DNA of 64,000 bases from NCBI GenBank assembly GCA_020002185.1, contig CM034534.1, positions 37,989,882 through 38,053,881 on the forward strand, written 5' to 3'. Below are positions 46,901-57,800 of the stretch, one piece after another (positions within the stretch are counted from its first letter, which is position 1; each line of letters starts with the position of its first letter). The notes under the pieces are model-generated. The model saw nothing but the letters and a program-made list of their open reading frames with translations. It was not told where the DNA came from and did not search any database. The stretch is from Paraescarpia echinospica (taxonomy: Eukaryota > Annelida > Polychaeta > Sabellida > Siboglinidae). The translations under genes and the position numbers were made by a program.

Positions 46901-47484
46901 TTCTTTGTAACGACAGCCATTGTGCTGTACAGATGTCACTGTGTGAGCCGCCTCAGTGAACTGGGTAACAGGCCTATTCTGCATATGAGCCAAAAATAGC
47001 TGTCTAGGTCACATTCCTTAAATTTTTTGATTTTGGCAAACATTAATTCCTCATGACCTCATCTTTTAAGGTCCAGTTTATTTTCCCTGATAAACAATCA
47101 AAAACTAATTAAATGCATGCATTGACGAACCCATAGATTACAAAAAATTGACAATATGAGCCAAAATTTCCTTGTTTCTCAAAACGTTGCTTTTACAGTT
47201 TGCTTCAATTTTAGAGAGATATTTCAACAAATGATGTATCACTTTAAAGGCCACGATATGTGGAATAAAAAAAATTACAAAACTCCATTTCATAATAATT
47301 TTACAACTTTATACCCACTTTGTTGTAACAATTAAATAAGACCTCATATCTGTGACAGAATGTGAACAAAACTGTGTACAATAATTGTCTAACACTAACA
47401 GTATTTCTTGTGTTTTTCTTTAGGTCAGTGGCCCACAGAACCTTGCAAGCCATACTCAAGGACAAGAGCTGTGCCCACATATAG
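30815..47484 (+). CDS. Fuzzy planar cell polarity protein (CPLANE subunit), complete, 11 exons
   Basis: Exons: 30815-30892, 33883-34004, 34559-34712, 35423-35533, 36127-36324, 37510-37605, 38825-38928, 39227-39303, 41341-41445, 45220-45367 and 47424-47484. All ten introns are GT-AG and phases match, giving 417 codons plus TAG, close to the roughly 418-residue vertebrate protein. It begins [19 protein letters not shown]. Diagnostic segments are [15 protein letters not shown] (exon 2), [16 protein letters not shown] (3), [15 protein letters not shown] (5), [20 protein letters not shown] (6), [10 protein letters not shown] (9) and [11 protein letters not shown] (11). In vertebrates FUZ has longin-like (HerMon) domains, pairs with Inturned as a Rab23 GEF, and acts in CPLANE at the basal body for ciliogenesis and planar polarity. 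Minisatellites duplicate the exon 6 acceptor and the exon 9 donor, but the copies used here keep the frame. It converges on ILRUN. Confidence 0.96.
30893..33882 (+). other. FUZ intron 1
   Basis: A 3-kb phase-0 intron (gtaaga...ccag). It carries an (AT/AC)-rich tract and palindrome at 31903-32113. Otherwise the sequence is unique and I see no second gene in it. Confidence 0.85.
31903..32113. repeat. AT microsatellite with embedded 88-bp palindrome
   Basis: An atatac-type tract (31910-32018) is followed by an inverted repeat at 32019-32106: attacatcagataattcaaa pairs with tttgaattatttgatgtaat. Outer tacaacatta and taatgttgta also pair, so the whole block may be one inverted-repeat element inserted in FUZ intron 1. 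Confidence 0.85.
36325..37296 (+). other. FUZ intron 5, proximal part
   Basis: Mostly unique sequence. Segments around 36691-36725 and 36856-36890 are imperfect reverse complements, and a third related segment (ttggcccagtattgtg) lies at 37195. This suggests fragments of a small inverted-repeat transposon. No coding potential beyond the flanking FUZ exons. Confidence 0.6.
37297..37529 (+). repeat. 38-bp tandem array duplicating the exon 6 acceptor of FUZ
   Basis: Six copies of tttttgcgtgtctgtag|gtt followed by cctcacaggcttctgtc. The AG dinucleotides end at 37319, 37357, 37395, 37433, 37471 and 37509, exactly 38 bp apart. Each unit includes the pyrimidine-rich tract, the AG and about the first 20 bases of exon 6. 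Only the last copy (37509) joins exon 5 to exon 6 in frame. The most distal copy has a shortened tctag. Confidence 0.97.
37606..38824 (+). other. FUZ intron 6
   Basis: Phase-0 intron (gtaggc...gtag). Unique AT-rich sequence; the open frames on both strands near 38172-38685 show no recognisable protein and no exon context. Confidence 0.7.
39479..40666. mobile_element. pogo/Tigger-like DNA transposon relic, non-autonomous
   Basis: A 1188-bp element in FUZ intron 8. It begins CAGTCACGCCTCGTTATAAC and ends with the near-complement ttataacgaggcgcgactg, flanked by TA on both sides (39477-39478 and 40667-40668). Such TIRs and TA target duplications are typical of the Tc1/mariner pogo group. Both ends also carry subterminal cgcggattc and cgtggaccccga motifs. 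The interior shows no transposase DDE pattern, so it is probably a deletion derivative. Confidence 0.85.
40667..41340 (+). other. FUZ intron 8, distal part
   Basis: Unique sequence between the pogo-like element and exon 9. A ggtcgcacggtagagtgctg stretch at about 40727 is faintly tRNA-like but too incomplete to call. Confidence 0.5.
41405..43244 (+). repeat. 46-bp array duplicating the end of exon 9 and its donor (about 40 copies)
   Basis: The first copy is the real 3' end of FUZ exon 9 ([13 protein letters not shown]) plus its donor (cactg|gtaaga, gt at 41446). The same 46 bp (ctggccctcccctgggctgg, agacaattgacact, ggtaagac) then repeats about 39 more times into intron 9. Most copies keep GGTAAG. 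From about 41995 onward some have gataa or ggtca instead, which removes or weakens the donor, and one copy lacks a base at 43101. In the reading frame of exon 9, extension past the first donor meets TGA before the second donor. Long minus-strand open frames here are artefacts of a 46-bp unit without stops in that strand. Confidence 0.98.
43245..43741 (+). other. Intron 9 spacer
   Basis: Starts with a decayed array-like segment (agagatcagtgacaatggta variants to about 43410) and continues as unique AT-rich sequence up to the LINE fragment. Confidence 0.6.
43742..44880 (-). pseudogene. Non-LTR retrotransposon (LINE) reverse-transcriptase fragment
   Basis: Lies antisense in FUZ intron 9. Conserved pieces appear in order on the minus strand: [52 protein letters not shown] (the FADD box, with Ser replacing Ala), [20 protein letters not shown] and [14 protein letters not shown]. 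They fall in different frames with stops and frameshifts. The 5' endonuclease region is missing and the 3' end stops shortly after the NPQG motif, so both ends are truncated. It is a dead copy. Confidence 0.9.
44994..45185. mobile_element. Small pogo-like MITE (copy A), in FUZ intron 9
   Basis: About 190 bp beginning caatggaatcttactattaa, related along its whole length to the reverse complement of the element at 62063-62246. Terminal repeats are decayed here. It ends some 35 bp before the exon 10 acceptor at 45219. Confidence 0.75.
45568..46518. repeat. 63-bp minisatellite in FUZ intron 10 (about 15 copies)
   Basis: The unit is ttcattcgtcactcacaccc, acataccgggtaccttacat, ttcatccatccacccatcac, ttg. 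Sixty-three is a multiple of three and the unit lacks stops in two plus-strand frames, so His/Pro/Thr-rich open frames of 350-440 codons arise. They are not in the FUZ frame: retention of intron 10 adds SVTTPHG and then a stop. Confidence 0.95.
46519..47423 (+). other. FUZ intron 10, distal part
   Basis: Unique AT-rich sequence leading to the last acceptor (tttctttag at 47423). Nothing else recognised. Confidence 0.6.
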
Positions 47485-47578
47485 AACAGTGTGCTACTGT
47501 ATCATTTCAAACATTCCATGTCTACTCTTGCCCACATGTCAACTTCATATGGCAACTGTATACAGTTGTCGAGAGATA

Positions 47579-47826
47579 AGGGATCATTTCACAATGTTGA
47601 TGTCCAATATCAGACAAAATTACTTTCATCTGGCCTCAACCCCCCCCACCCCCTCCCCTCAGACAGAAGTTTGTATACGTTGGTATGATGATATAAATAT
47701 ATTAACAGTATCGGTCCAAAGCATAAAATATCAATGTTCGACGCAGGATGAAACGGTCTCTGATCCCCAAAAATTAATTTAAAGTAATTTTGTTTGATAT
47801 CAGACTGACATTCTGAGATGATCCCT
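47579..47826. mobile_element. TIR MITE family M1, copy 1 (probably in the FUZ 3' UTR)
   Basis: A 248-bp element with long inverted ends: agggatcatttcacaatgtt at the left and the reverse complement of attctgagatgatccct at the right, with both arms extending about 45 bp to a caaaattac motif. Related copies are at 54838-55071 and 61508-61750. It starts 95 bp after the FUZ stop codon, so it probably lies in the 3' UTR. Confidence 0.85.
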
Positions 47827-50800
47827 AATATATCTACATATTGTATAGATGAACATTGTGATGTTTAAAATATATTAAAATGTCTGGTATTTAGACCCAG
47901 CTGGCTCCTAACCACCCACAGATAAGCTTAAATAAGTTAACAATGCATATATGGATCGGATGTGCTATTTGGCATTTTTAAGGAGGGATATGGCAGCTAG
48001 AAAGGACATTTTAAAAAATGCATGATTACTACAATGTTTTGTGCCCAAGTTGTAAAGTAGGTCTAATTAAATATATTGAAATTTGTTCTGCCAAAACCCC
48101 CATTTCCATGGCAACAATCAAAGATGGCCGCCAAGTAGGGAAAATCTAGCATCATTTGGAAACATTGTAGCTCCTCCAATAATGCAGAAATCAATGTAAT
48201 TCTTTCTATTTCTTATTTGCAACACCTCATTCTATGCAATGTCGAAGATATATTTTATGTATTGTCATTATTTAATATTAAACAAATTATTTAAATTGTG
48301 GCAATAAAATATTCATGTTTTCTATTATGACCTCCATGTTCATCACGTAACTAAAAAGAAAATCAAAAATATATGCTCGACATTGCATAGAGAAGTTAGC
48401 AAGGAACACATTAGTCAAAATGTCATTATTCTAGCATCATTACTTCTAGAGATGTTTCCAAATTACACCGGTAATGGATTTATTACATGACAGAAGCACA
48501 GTTTATCCATGAATATAAGTTACTTAGAAGTATGTTAATGTTATAAAAGAGATCTTTATTAATTACAGTAAACAAAATGCTATCAGAATACAGCAGAATC
48601 ACATTCTGAGTATTTTTCTTAAAAAGTGTCATTTTAGCTGCGGTGTCTGTCCTTAAAAGCTTACTCTACGTGTTATTACTTGGGGTATCTGCTGTACGGT
48701 TTTATATTTGATTTTTTTAAGTTTGAAACAACTCACTGAATGTGTATGACTAGTGAGCGCAGTGGAGAATCGGAGTGCATTTCATTAAAACGTCAAGGGG
48801 TCAAAAAGGGTTAACAACGATTTCCAATTTGTTAAAGTATATCTAAATTAACAATGTTGTCCTTCATGATTTCATCTTCACTAGTATATCAACTGTTAAA
48901 ACATAAACTTGGCAGATATATAAATAAAATAATGAAAATCATTATTGAACATTCCATAACATTCCATTTCAAAACAGCATTAATTCTTCAGCAATGTAAT
49001 AATGTATATGAAATCGGTCATCCTTTTGACATATATTTTAGAAAATGTATTTTTATAATTATTATTTAAAATAAATAGTTTGTATACAACGTCTCATGGT
49101 GTTTGCATTATCAAGTGTTTTAAATATATCTTCACTTTGTTTTCCATCTGGCGTCACTGCCAATGTTTCAGAATCACACTTTTCCCATACAATCACATTC
49201 CATTAGTATTAGGTAAACAAAATTTTTTGCCATTTACACAGTTGTGCAGTAGACACAACTGTTGTGGAATTGGATAATAAGTGAATAAAATATATCCCAT
49301 TTCTAGACAAATTGTAGGTTCATCAGTAAAAAGCGTCGGGAATCATGACTGTGATTATCCACAAAACTAGTAACTTTGTCAACATTTGCGTGTTAGTACA
49401 TGAACATAGAAGACAGTGTCAGATGGTAACGTCTAAAAAGTTTACGTACAGACATAAGATTGTTTCACGCGATTTCACTATAATTTTATTCATTGACTGT
49501 AACTTTAATTCTGGTTAATTGGATCGAATCTCGCTTCGTAGCCGATTCAACAACACAAATGTTTTATGAGCAGCAATCCCGTTTCTGCCCATTCCCAAAC
49601 TCTGTCAATGATAGAAAGACTTCCACATAACGGAAACAAACATGTGCACAATCAGATGAGAGATCACGTTGGAGATCGATGGAGGTATACTATGTTTCTA
49701 TGATTCACATCTATTTAATTAACACACTTGACAAGTTGACATTTCAACATGTCTGTGACAGCAAGCCACTCATACCGACAGATACGGTGACCAAGATCCA
49801 AGCTTTGAATCATACCACGATTAAAACAGGTCCATCCACACAAATGCATGCCCTTTAAAAGTGGGGATGCTCTTTACTATACAACCCTAGGGAACAATTA
49901 CCAGTGAAAACAGGACATAACCGTACTCTATTTGCCTCCACAAACGACAGCAAAATAACGAAGAAGTTCCGACCTATGTCTTTCCCACACAATTCTTTCA
50001 TTTCGTTGAAACGTCACATACAAACATGAATGTCACATTTATATTGATTATAATCTAATAATTTAGTAGTAATTACAAATAACAAAAACACCATCGCAAT
50101 AGATATCAGATGAAAGTATGCCATTTTCATTATTTGTGGCCACATGACAGGGTCGCACATGAAACATGCACTACATCATATAAGACTTGCACATAGAACT
50201 ACTTTCTATCTCTCTAGTAGAAACAGAAAATGCCCAGACAAGTATCACTATCTCTGTTACAGAGACGAAAACAACACGAGTATATGATACATCTGCCAAT
50301 GTTAGACCCAGAGGGAGGATGGAAAATCCCCAATTTTTACAATATTGCTCAGTCAGAATTAGAATGAACCACATTCTTAGATGATATATGCACAATCGAG
50401 AAAAGACCAACTGAATGTATGTGATGAGAAAGATAATAGTTTACCATGTAATGACAAAAGGAACTGTTGAGGGGATGACGCAGATGTCAGCAAAAAACGA
50501 AAATTCTCAATGGTCTAGCACATTGGTTAAGATCGGCCATAACAGAACTGCTTGAAATTTCAAGGCATTTTGTGATCGCCTACGCCTGCAAAGAACACAA
50601 CACCTATGATGATGACAAAGTTAAAAAGTATGCCGTATATTAATACACTTCCATATCAGTGGGGTGGAACTTCTATTTCATCTACATGATTTTAACCTCC
50701 GACCCCTGGGTCCACATATTAACAAGTGCATCAGAGAAGCGCTTACTTGAATGGCCATGTAGCGAACACTTGTAGTACCAAAAATACGTGTCTGCTTTGA

Positions 50801-51869
50801 TTGACATCCACACACACAAGTGCAGTCTATGCAAAGCAAACATCTTTGACATCTTCACACGACCAGCCACTTTTGTGTACAACATACTATCTTACATTAG
50901 TATCAAACAATAAATGTTAAATATTCTTTAAAACATGGCATGCTAGTATATTTGTGACGGAAGTAAATATATATGTATATATCTACGTGTATAACAATAA
51001 AAATACACCATATAAATTAGAGTGTACCAAACAGTCGATATGGTTACGCGTGATACCAATGTAACAGAACTAATTTTGGCAGCCTGAAAGTAGTGCTTCA
51101 ATGTGTTCAATTTGTTTTCAAATTTAAAAAAAATATAAATGTAAAGGGATGGTTTTTCTTAGACTCCACAAATTGCATCAGCAAATGACAAGCATACAAC
51201 ACCTGATTCAAGGTCATTTTCATTAACATTCTGGAGAAAAGATGTTTTGCTAGCATCATGGTATAAATGAAATTAATTAAGTTACTCACAATTCGACAAT
51301 CGGATGAAATACATATATCAGATATTTCTTTGCAGTGTTAACTCAAGCGCAGATCACATCTGGAGCACAAACAGAAATAGCAAGCAGCCTGTTACCTGTT
51401 TCAACCTACAGCATGACACCCAATAGGAGTACCAAGATTATTTCACATAAAGTAAAAAATTCTTCAGCGCATGTACACAATCATTAGCATGACTGAAAAT
51501 TGCACCTTTTCGTAAATAGTCATTGTCTTCATTCACAAAACACGCTCACTATGTGAGACAGTATGACAGGTGTGGTTGACGTAATTACCGAAAGCAATGA
51601 GAATAAACGCAGCTTGGCAACCATGCATGTTGATTAAGTATTTACATCAACAGTGAAAACGCCCTACAAGGATGCAGCAAAGCAACCGTAGGCAATCACA
51701 ACATTGCCGTACATTTAGTACGTGATCAAAACCCTACAGGGATATGATCACACACAGAATTTGCAGCGTGATCGGTAAACCACGCATGACATCAGTATTT
51801 TTTCGGTGTAGCAATATTGTGAATATTGATACCCCAGTAACACAGAGACAAGAGGAATGAGGGTGGATA
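47827..51869. other. Intergenic region between the converging FUZ and ILRUN 3' ends
   Basis: Four kilobases without a recognisable exon. An aataaa at 48303 could serve FUZ polyadenylation, but this cannot be established from sequence alone. The 3' UTRs of both genes must lie at the edges of this stretch. Confidence 0.55.
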
Positions 51870-54800
51870 TTATGACATGTCGACCTCCTGAACCCCGCTA
51901 CTGGTCTCTGCACCCCCCGAGTCCTGCTGCTCTGCTGCTATTGAAGAGTCTGTCGAGTTCTGAAAACACAACAAAGACAAGCATGACAGAAAACTAAACA
52001 TGATTACCTCACAAGAAACTTGGATTCCGTTTTGTATGTTTCCACCACATTGCGCGGCCGTCATCGGTTGAATTAAGTTATGGGTGTGTCTGCTGATGAA
52101 GACCACAAGAATGAGATGCAGTTGAAATATACAGAATGGAATCCAAGTTTCCTGTGAGGTACTCATGTTTAATATTCATAACCAAGAAACTAGTTCATCT
52201 ATCTATTCAAGGACGGCAGAAGTCATCTACAGTGCAAAACATTTTTAAAGAGTCAAGACAATGGACGACCATTTTGACCTAACCAGAAGGCTGTTGTATA
52301 TGTGTTAGACTCTTTCAAATAATCTGAGCAGCAAGCTATGTTGCTTTGAATGCATTCACCAGATGTTCTAATCTAACTGGACTTGCGTAGTTCCACAAGT
52401 AGTTGGCGGCAAGGCTGGAGATCCATATCATCACACTAACAGACCTGCCTACCCCCAAAAACTTCCTGTCAGTAATCCATCTTCCCATTTACAGTGATTT
52501 TCAGGAGTATAGGCCTGCTGTCAGTAATAGTTCAGAACCGTGTCAGATATTGTCAGAAAAAGAACACCACTGTCAGTAATACTTTAATACTGTGACTATG
52601 ATGATAGCTGTACCCAAAACATAATTGTCTCTAATAAACTGTGAGGTGTTTTGAAGCGTTCAGTTAACAAGGTAAGGTAGATGTTCATAACCAAACATGA
52701 AGAAGCGTAACTCTAATGTAAATGCGTCTATACACTATTGGCGTAGCTATTTACAATGACTAAAACTGTTTTATTGTCTTTTCAAGTCAAACTTTAAGCA
52801 ACTGAAAGAACCTCAGTAATTTTGTGTTGTTTAATACTAACCATTGTAATTCTGATTTTATGTATCTTTCAAAAACAGCAGCTGACTCAAGCAAAATTCC
52901 ACATTACTGCCAGATTATGTGATAAACAGCAAATAACAAATATCACTCAGAGATTTACATTGTAAACTTCACTGTAGAGAGAAACACACGATCATCAGGG
53001 TGCACAATGCATGGTAGTCTCCAAATTCTAAGTTCAGAAACAACTGGTGCAAGTTGAATGCATGTCGAACTTAACACTGCACACTGTTGCGACTAGGGCA
53101 CTTGTGTAGTTCCTTCATTCAACATCATCCCAGGTATATATATTTTACGAAAATATTGTGTCTTAGCGCACTTTTGAAGCCCAAGTAGCAACCCGGTTTG
53201 TGCTAGTCTGCACCGCTGCAGTCTGCACCGGGGCACTATTTATGCCTCAGAACTAATGCACTAAGTCTGAGTCGAGGTATCAAAGTTAGACAAAACTCAA
53301 GTTATACTGACGAAATCGAGGTGGGTCCAGATTCTACACAAGTGCCACGACTAGTAGTGTCCCCTGTCCACACAAGACATATCTGGTTAGAGTGCCGTCA
53401 GTATGCCATTATAAACTTTTGCAGCACAAATTTCTTCTTAGCTGTTGTGCCATTTCGATCTCTGCCATTATTGTGTGCCGCATGACTATTTTGTTTGAGC
53501 ACAGAAATGTGAATTTATCATAACGCTGTTTCCTATTGGTCAGATTACGACCAGATCAGCGAATGAAAAACCATGTCACAACCAGCTGCATTTATATGCT
53601 GCCACCTGTGAATATAGTGGAAACTAAATTTGAGGAACCTGGAAGTGATTGACGATCATTGTGATAAAGAAAGAATCCGTAATATTTTCATCCTTTGCCG
53701 TAATACCATAATTTGAGGTGTATTTCCGGAATGATTCCGGACAATCCAGAATGGTAGGCAGGTCTGCACTAACTTTGAAAACACGAAAAAGGACTTCCAT
53801 ATTTTTGACTCCTCAAGAAAGTTTACAGTTACACAGTTTGTTCATGGGCCCTTTGAGGTGCTACTCCCTGATTGAGGTATCCATCATGTGACCTGTTACT
53901 TAGCAAAAATGTCCGTCAAGCCATCAGAAAATAGATGTCACGCATGTGGAGAGTTTGGACACTCCATAGTATATATATATTGTGAAATTCTGGCCCCAAA
54001 CGATTTTCCAAACGCAGAAATTTATTTTTGACAAAATGACAGATTGCATAATGGATTTTAATTGCTTGACATCAACATATTTATCTATGAATAAAAGTGA
54101 CTCAGATGTACAAAGTTGTTATAAAATGAATGTTATTGATAGTAAACATATAATTAAACTTATCACAATCTGGCAGGAATACATTTCGAGTACTTCTGGT
54201 CAAAAAATAGGATTTTACCTTAAGTGTGTGGCCATGTTGAAACACTTACCTGAAACAAAGCTGCCCTGACGTGTGAAGCTGTCAGTGTCGTCGTGTGAAT
54301 ATCCCCTGCCATTACCGAATTAAAACTACCCTGAACGGTACTAGGCGACACTGCCACGCCATCTGGCTGCAGACAGCCAAACGACGCACTGCACATGGTG
54401 GCTACTGCCTGTTGTGGTGGTAATTCCTCCAAGTCCATTTTTCTTGGCGACGCAAATGGGTTCTGCATCGGCTGGTGAGGCTGAGCATTGGCAAAGTCTC
54501 CTCCAAACTGAGATAGTTGTTGTGTTACCCCAAGTAAACCATTCTCCTCCACCGATAGAATCACCCAGATCACCTCTGAAACAACAACAACCAGAATGTG
54601 TTAGACAAGTTACAAAAGACCTAGAAAATCTTAACAACAACGACCAGTGATATTTTTACTTATTTCACAGTCAGTTTACCATTTTCCGTGACGTTTCAGC
54701 AGTCTTCCTCAGACTCTTACCGCCAGATATCATTCGTAGCATCCAGTCTTCACTCATAACAACAACCAGTACGTGTTTGACATGTTACAAAAGACCTTAA

Positions 54801-57800
54801 ATAATTAATTTAGCCCAATGCACATTATGTTTATTAAAGGGATCACCTCAGAACGTTGACGTCCGATATGAGATGAAATTACTTTCGTTTGGGGGACGGC
54901 GGGGGTCACCGCCAGTTTCGTCTGGCATCGGACATCGATATTTGACACTTTGGACCGATACTGTCAATATATTAATAACGTCATATCAATGTTTAAAAAA
55001 CTTTAATCTGAGGGGGGTGGGGGGCTGAAGCCAGTTAATTTTGTCTGACATCTGACATGCTGAGATGATCCGTTATTATGCAAGTACCAGTAGTTCAAGT
55101 TATATGTCAATTGATAACCATATAGTAATGCGTTGTGTTAAAATTACAGAACATTTTTATTTTGATGATTACAATAGCTTGCAGTAAAACAACCTGGGTA
55201 TAAACTTGCAAGAGAGAATCACATTTCTACTGGTCTGAGCCAAAAATGATTTAGTAATTTGTGCAACAATTAGACTTTCATAAAAACCAAATGAAATATT
55301 TTCAGAATCAAGATTGCATCCTGTGGTTGATATCAGATTTAAACTTTTTGCAAAAAGGCAGATTTAAGACAAAACTATTTCAATGTGCTGCAGACAAAAA
55401 ATGCCTCACAGATCAGTTTTGTTAATGGGTTTGATATCCCGGCAAGCTCATAACTCTATCTTGAACCTTTTATCACAAACATTCTCTATCATGATATGAA
55501 TATAGTTCATGAATGATTTATAATTAGTGTTTTTATTAAGTTTTTGGCAACAAGGACATTTTGAAACTGCATACTACTTAACTTTATTGATTTGTTAATA
55601 CTAACCTTTACTTCTGCCAAAAATTTAATGAACATCTTATTGTACGTTTGCATCATAATGGAGAGTAAATCACCAGTGGCTTGAGCTGAATGATTTGCAT
55701 TTAACTTCTAGACTGTAAAATCCATCAGGCATAACATATTACAATACATTTCCTAAAATCAGCCATCTATAACATGTATTAAACATCACAAGGCATTTGG
55801 TAAATCATCCATGCATGACATATCACAAGACATTTTGTTGAATCAGCTATGCATAACATATCACAAATATTTTTTTTAAATCTGCTTCACAAGATATTTT
55901 GTAAAATATGTAATCAGTGCTGGTTCTCAAATAAAGTAACTAAGTAAAAGTAGCTCCCAAAACGTACCTAAAAAAAGTACTTTAGTAAAATTATCCTCCC
56001 AAGAAAGTACTTACGTAAAAGTAAAAAGTACTTTTATAGTAAAGTACTTAAGTACAAAATATAAAAGTAGTTGGCTACCAGAGTAAGACAAGACCCAAAA
56101 TGGACATATATACATTAACCAGAGGCCTTTTTAGGAATACCAGTACCACTACCTACTTAATAAACACATCAAAACTCAATTCAGTATTACACAACAGAAA
56201 AGAAGAATACGTAATGAAACTGCATTACAACCGTATACAGACGTGTCTGGGTTACATGAGTGGTGTATATATATTGTACATCACGTACGTTCTCAGTCAT
56301 TATTATGCTATGTGGCAGTCATTACCTCTTTAACTCTTTACTGGGTAGACAGCCTTCTTATTTTACGCCCTGCTGTGGGCAGACAATTTGAAGATGGCGG
56401 CCAATTGTGAATTGTATTATGTGTTGCTTGCATTAAAATATAGATATCTCTACAACCAGCTCATGAAAATACATGAAATTAACTACACTGTTTATAGGAA
56501 TGATTGCTTGAATAAAATTTGCTGTTAAAATTGCTGTGTTGCATTCAATTAAGTTTCAGATCTCGAAGCAAAGTTCAACAATTACGATGACAAAATAAAA
56601 TGTCAATTTCATCATCCTATACCAAGAAATTCACAGAACCTACCATAAGTGCACCAGTGAAACAAATTTAGCCATGCATGTTAGTTTTACCCTAGTAAAT
56701 CATTTATCCAATTCTGATGGTAAGTTTCAAATTATGCATCAACGTGTGTCAAAATATAAAAATCATAATTTACAAAATGGCTACCATTTACTGATTATAT
56801 TACTGAATGGAATGTTGTGTTCCAATATAAAATCAACACCCTATATATCAAAAGACAGCAACTTCTTTCACAAATATGTGTTCCCATAGCGTTATCAATG
56901 TAATCAAAAAACAACAAAACTAAACAAATTAAACAAGGTGTGATACATTGATTTCTGACTAGAAATTAAAGAAAAACGATCTCAATCAAATCCGCCAAAT
57001 GCCGCACAATGTTGTAGTTCATTTTGACGAATGCAACTCAACTTTCTTCCACACGAACTCTCTTAATTTATAAATGCAAGCTGCTTTCGAAAGATGGTGA
57101 AAGCACATATATATTCATTAGTTAGTGTAAAAGAAGGATCTGATCGTGCTAAACAAAAGGCCTAGGAGAAGCAAGTTTTGTGGACATTTTTGGATGGTCA
57201 GGCTTGGCACATACCCTTGTGTGAAAAGGAATGCTGGCTGGGGAACATGCTTCAAAGGACCATTGAACCTCTTTGGGCCAGGCAGCAATCACACTGTCCA
57301 AGTGTCACATGCTATGTAAACACCAGGGCTAGATCAAAAGAAGCCAGGATTCTTCCATAGTGTAGTCACTGGTCAGTCAAGGGATACCAATGCCAACAAA
57401 ATCCCGGTCAAGCTGCTTCATCGCTGTAACAAACTTGCCTGGATAACTTGCCTGGATCTTCGGGTTTTAAAGTAAGGCACAACAGCCTTGTGTACACCCG
57501 CCTTTATGCATCGTATTTTGGTATTGAGAACATGGCTTGTCTTGTTATTTTGTGCTTTTATTAAAATTTAAACCTGTCCATCTTCAATTCTTTGTCGAGT
57601 TTTGTTTTGAAGGAGAGGATGTTTTCAGCGTTCACTGTTTGCTGAGAAAGGTTGTTCCAGTCTAGGAAGATGCGTTGTGAGAAGGAGTGTTTCCTAATAT
57701 CAAGTCTGCTTGGTGTCTTATACAATTTTTTTTTGTGGCCTCGTGTGCGGTTTGTTGTGATCTTGAAGAAGTCCTCTTGATTGATGTCGTCGATGCCATT

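Noticed and set aside
57178..57360. Small plus-strand open frame inside the hAT element
   Set aside because: Only 60 codons, with no similarity to a transposase that I can see.
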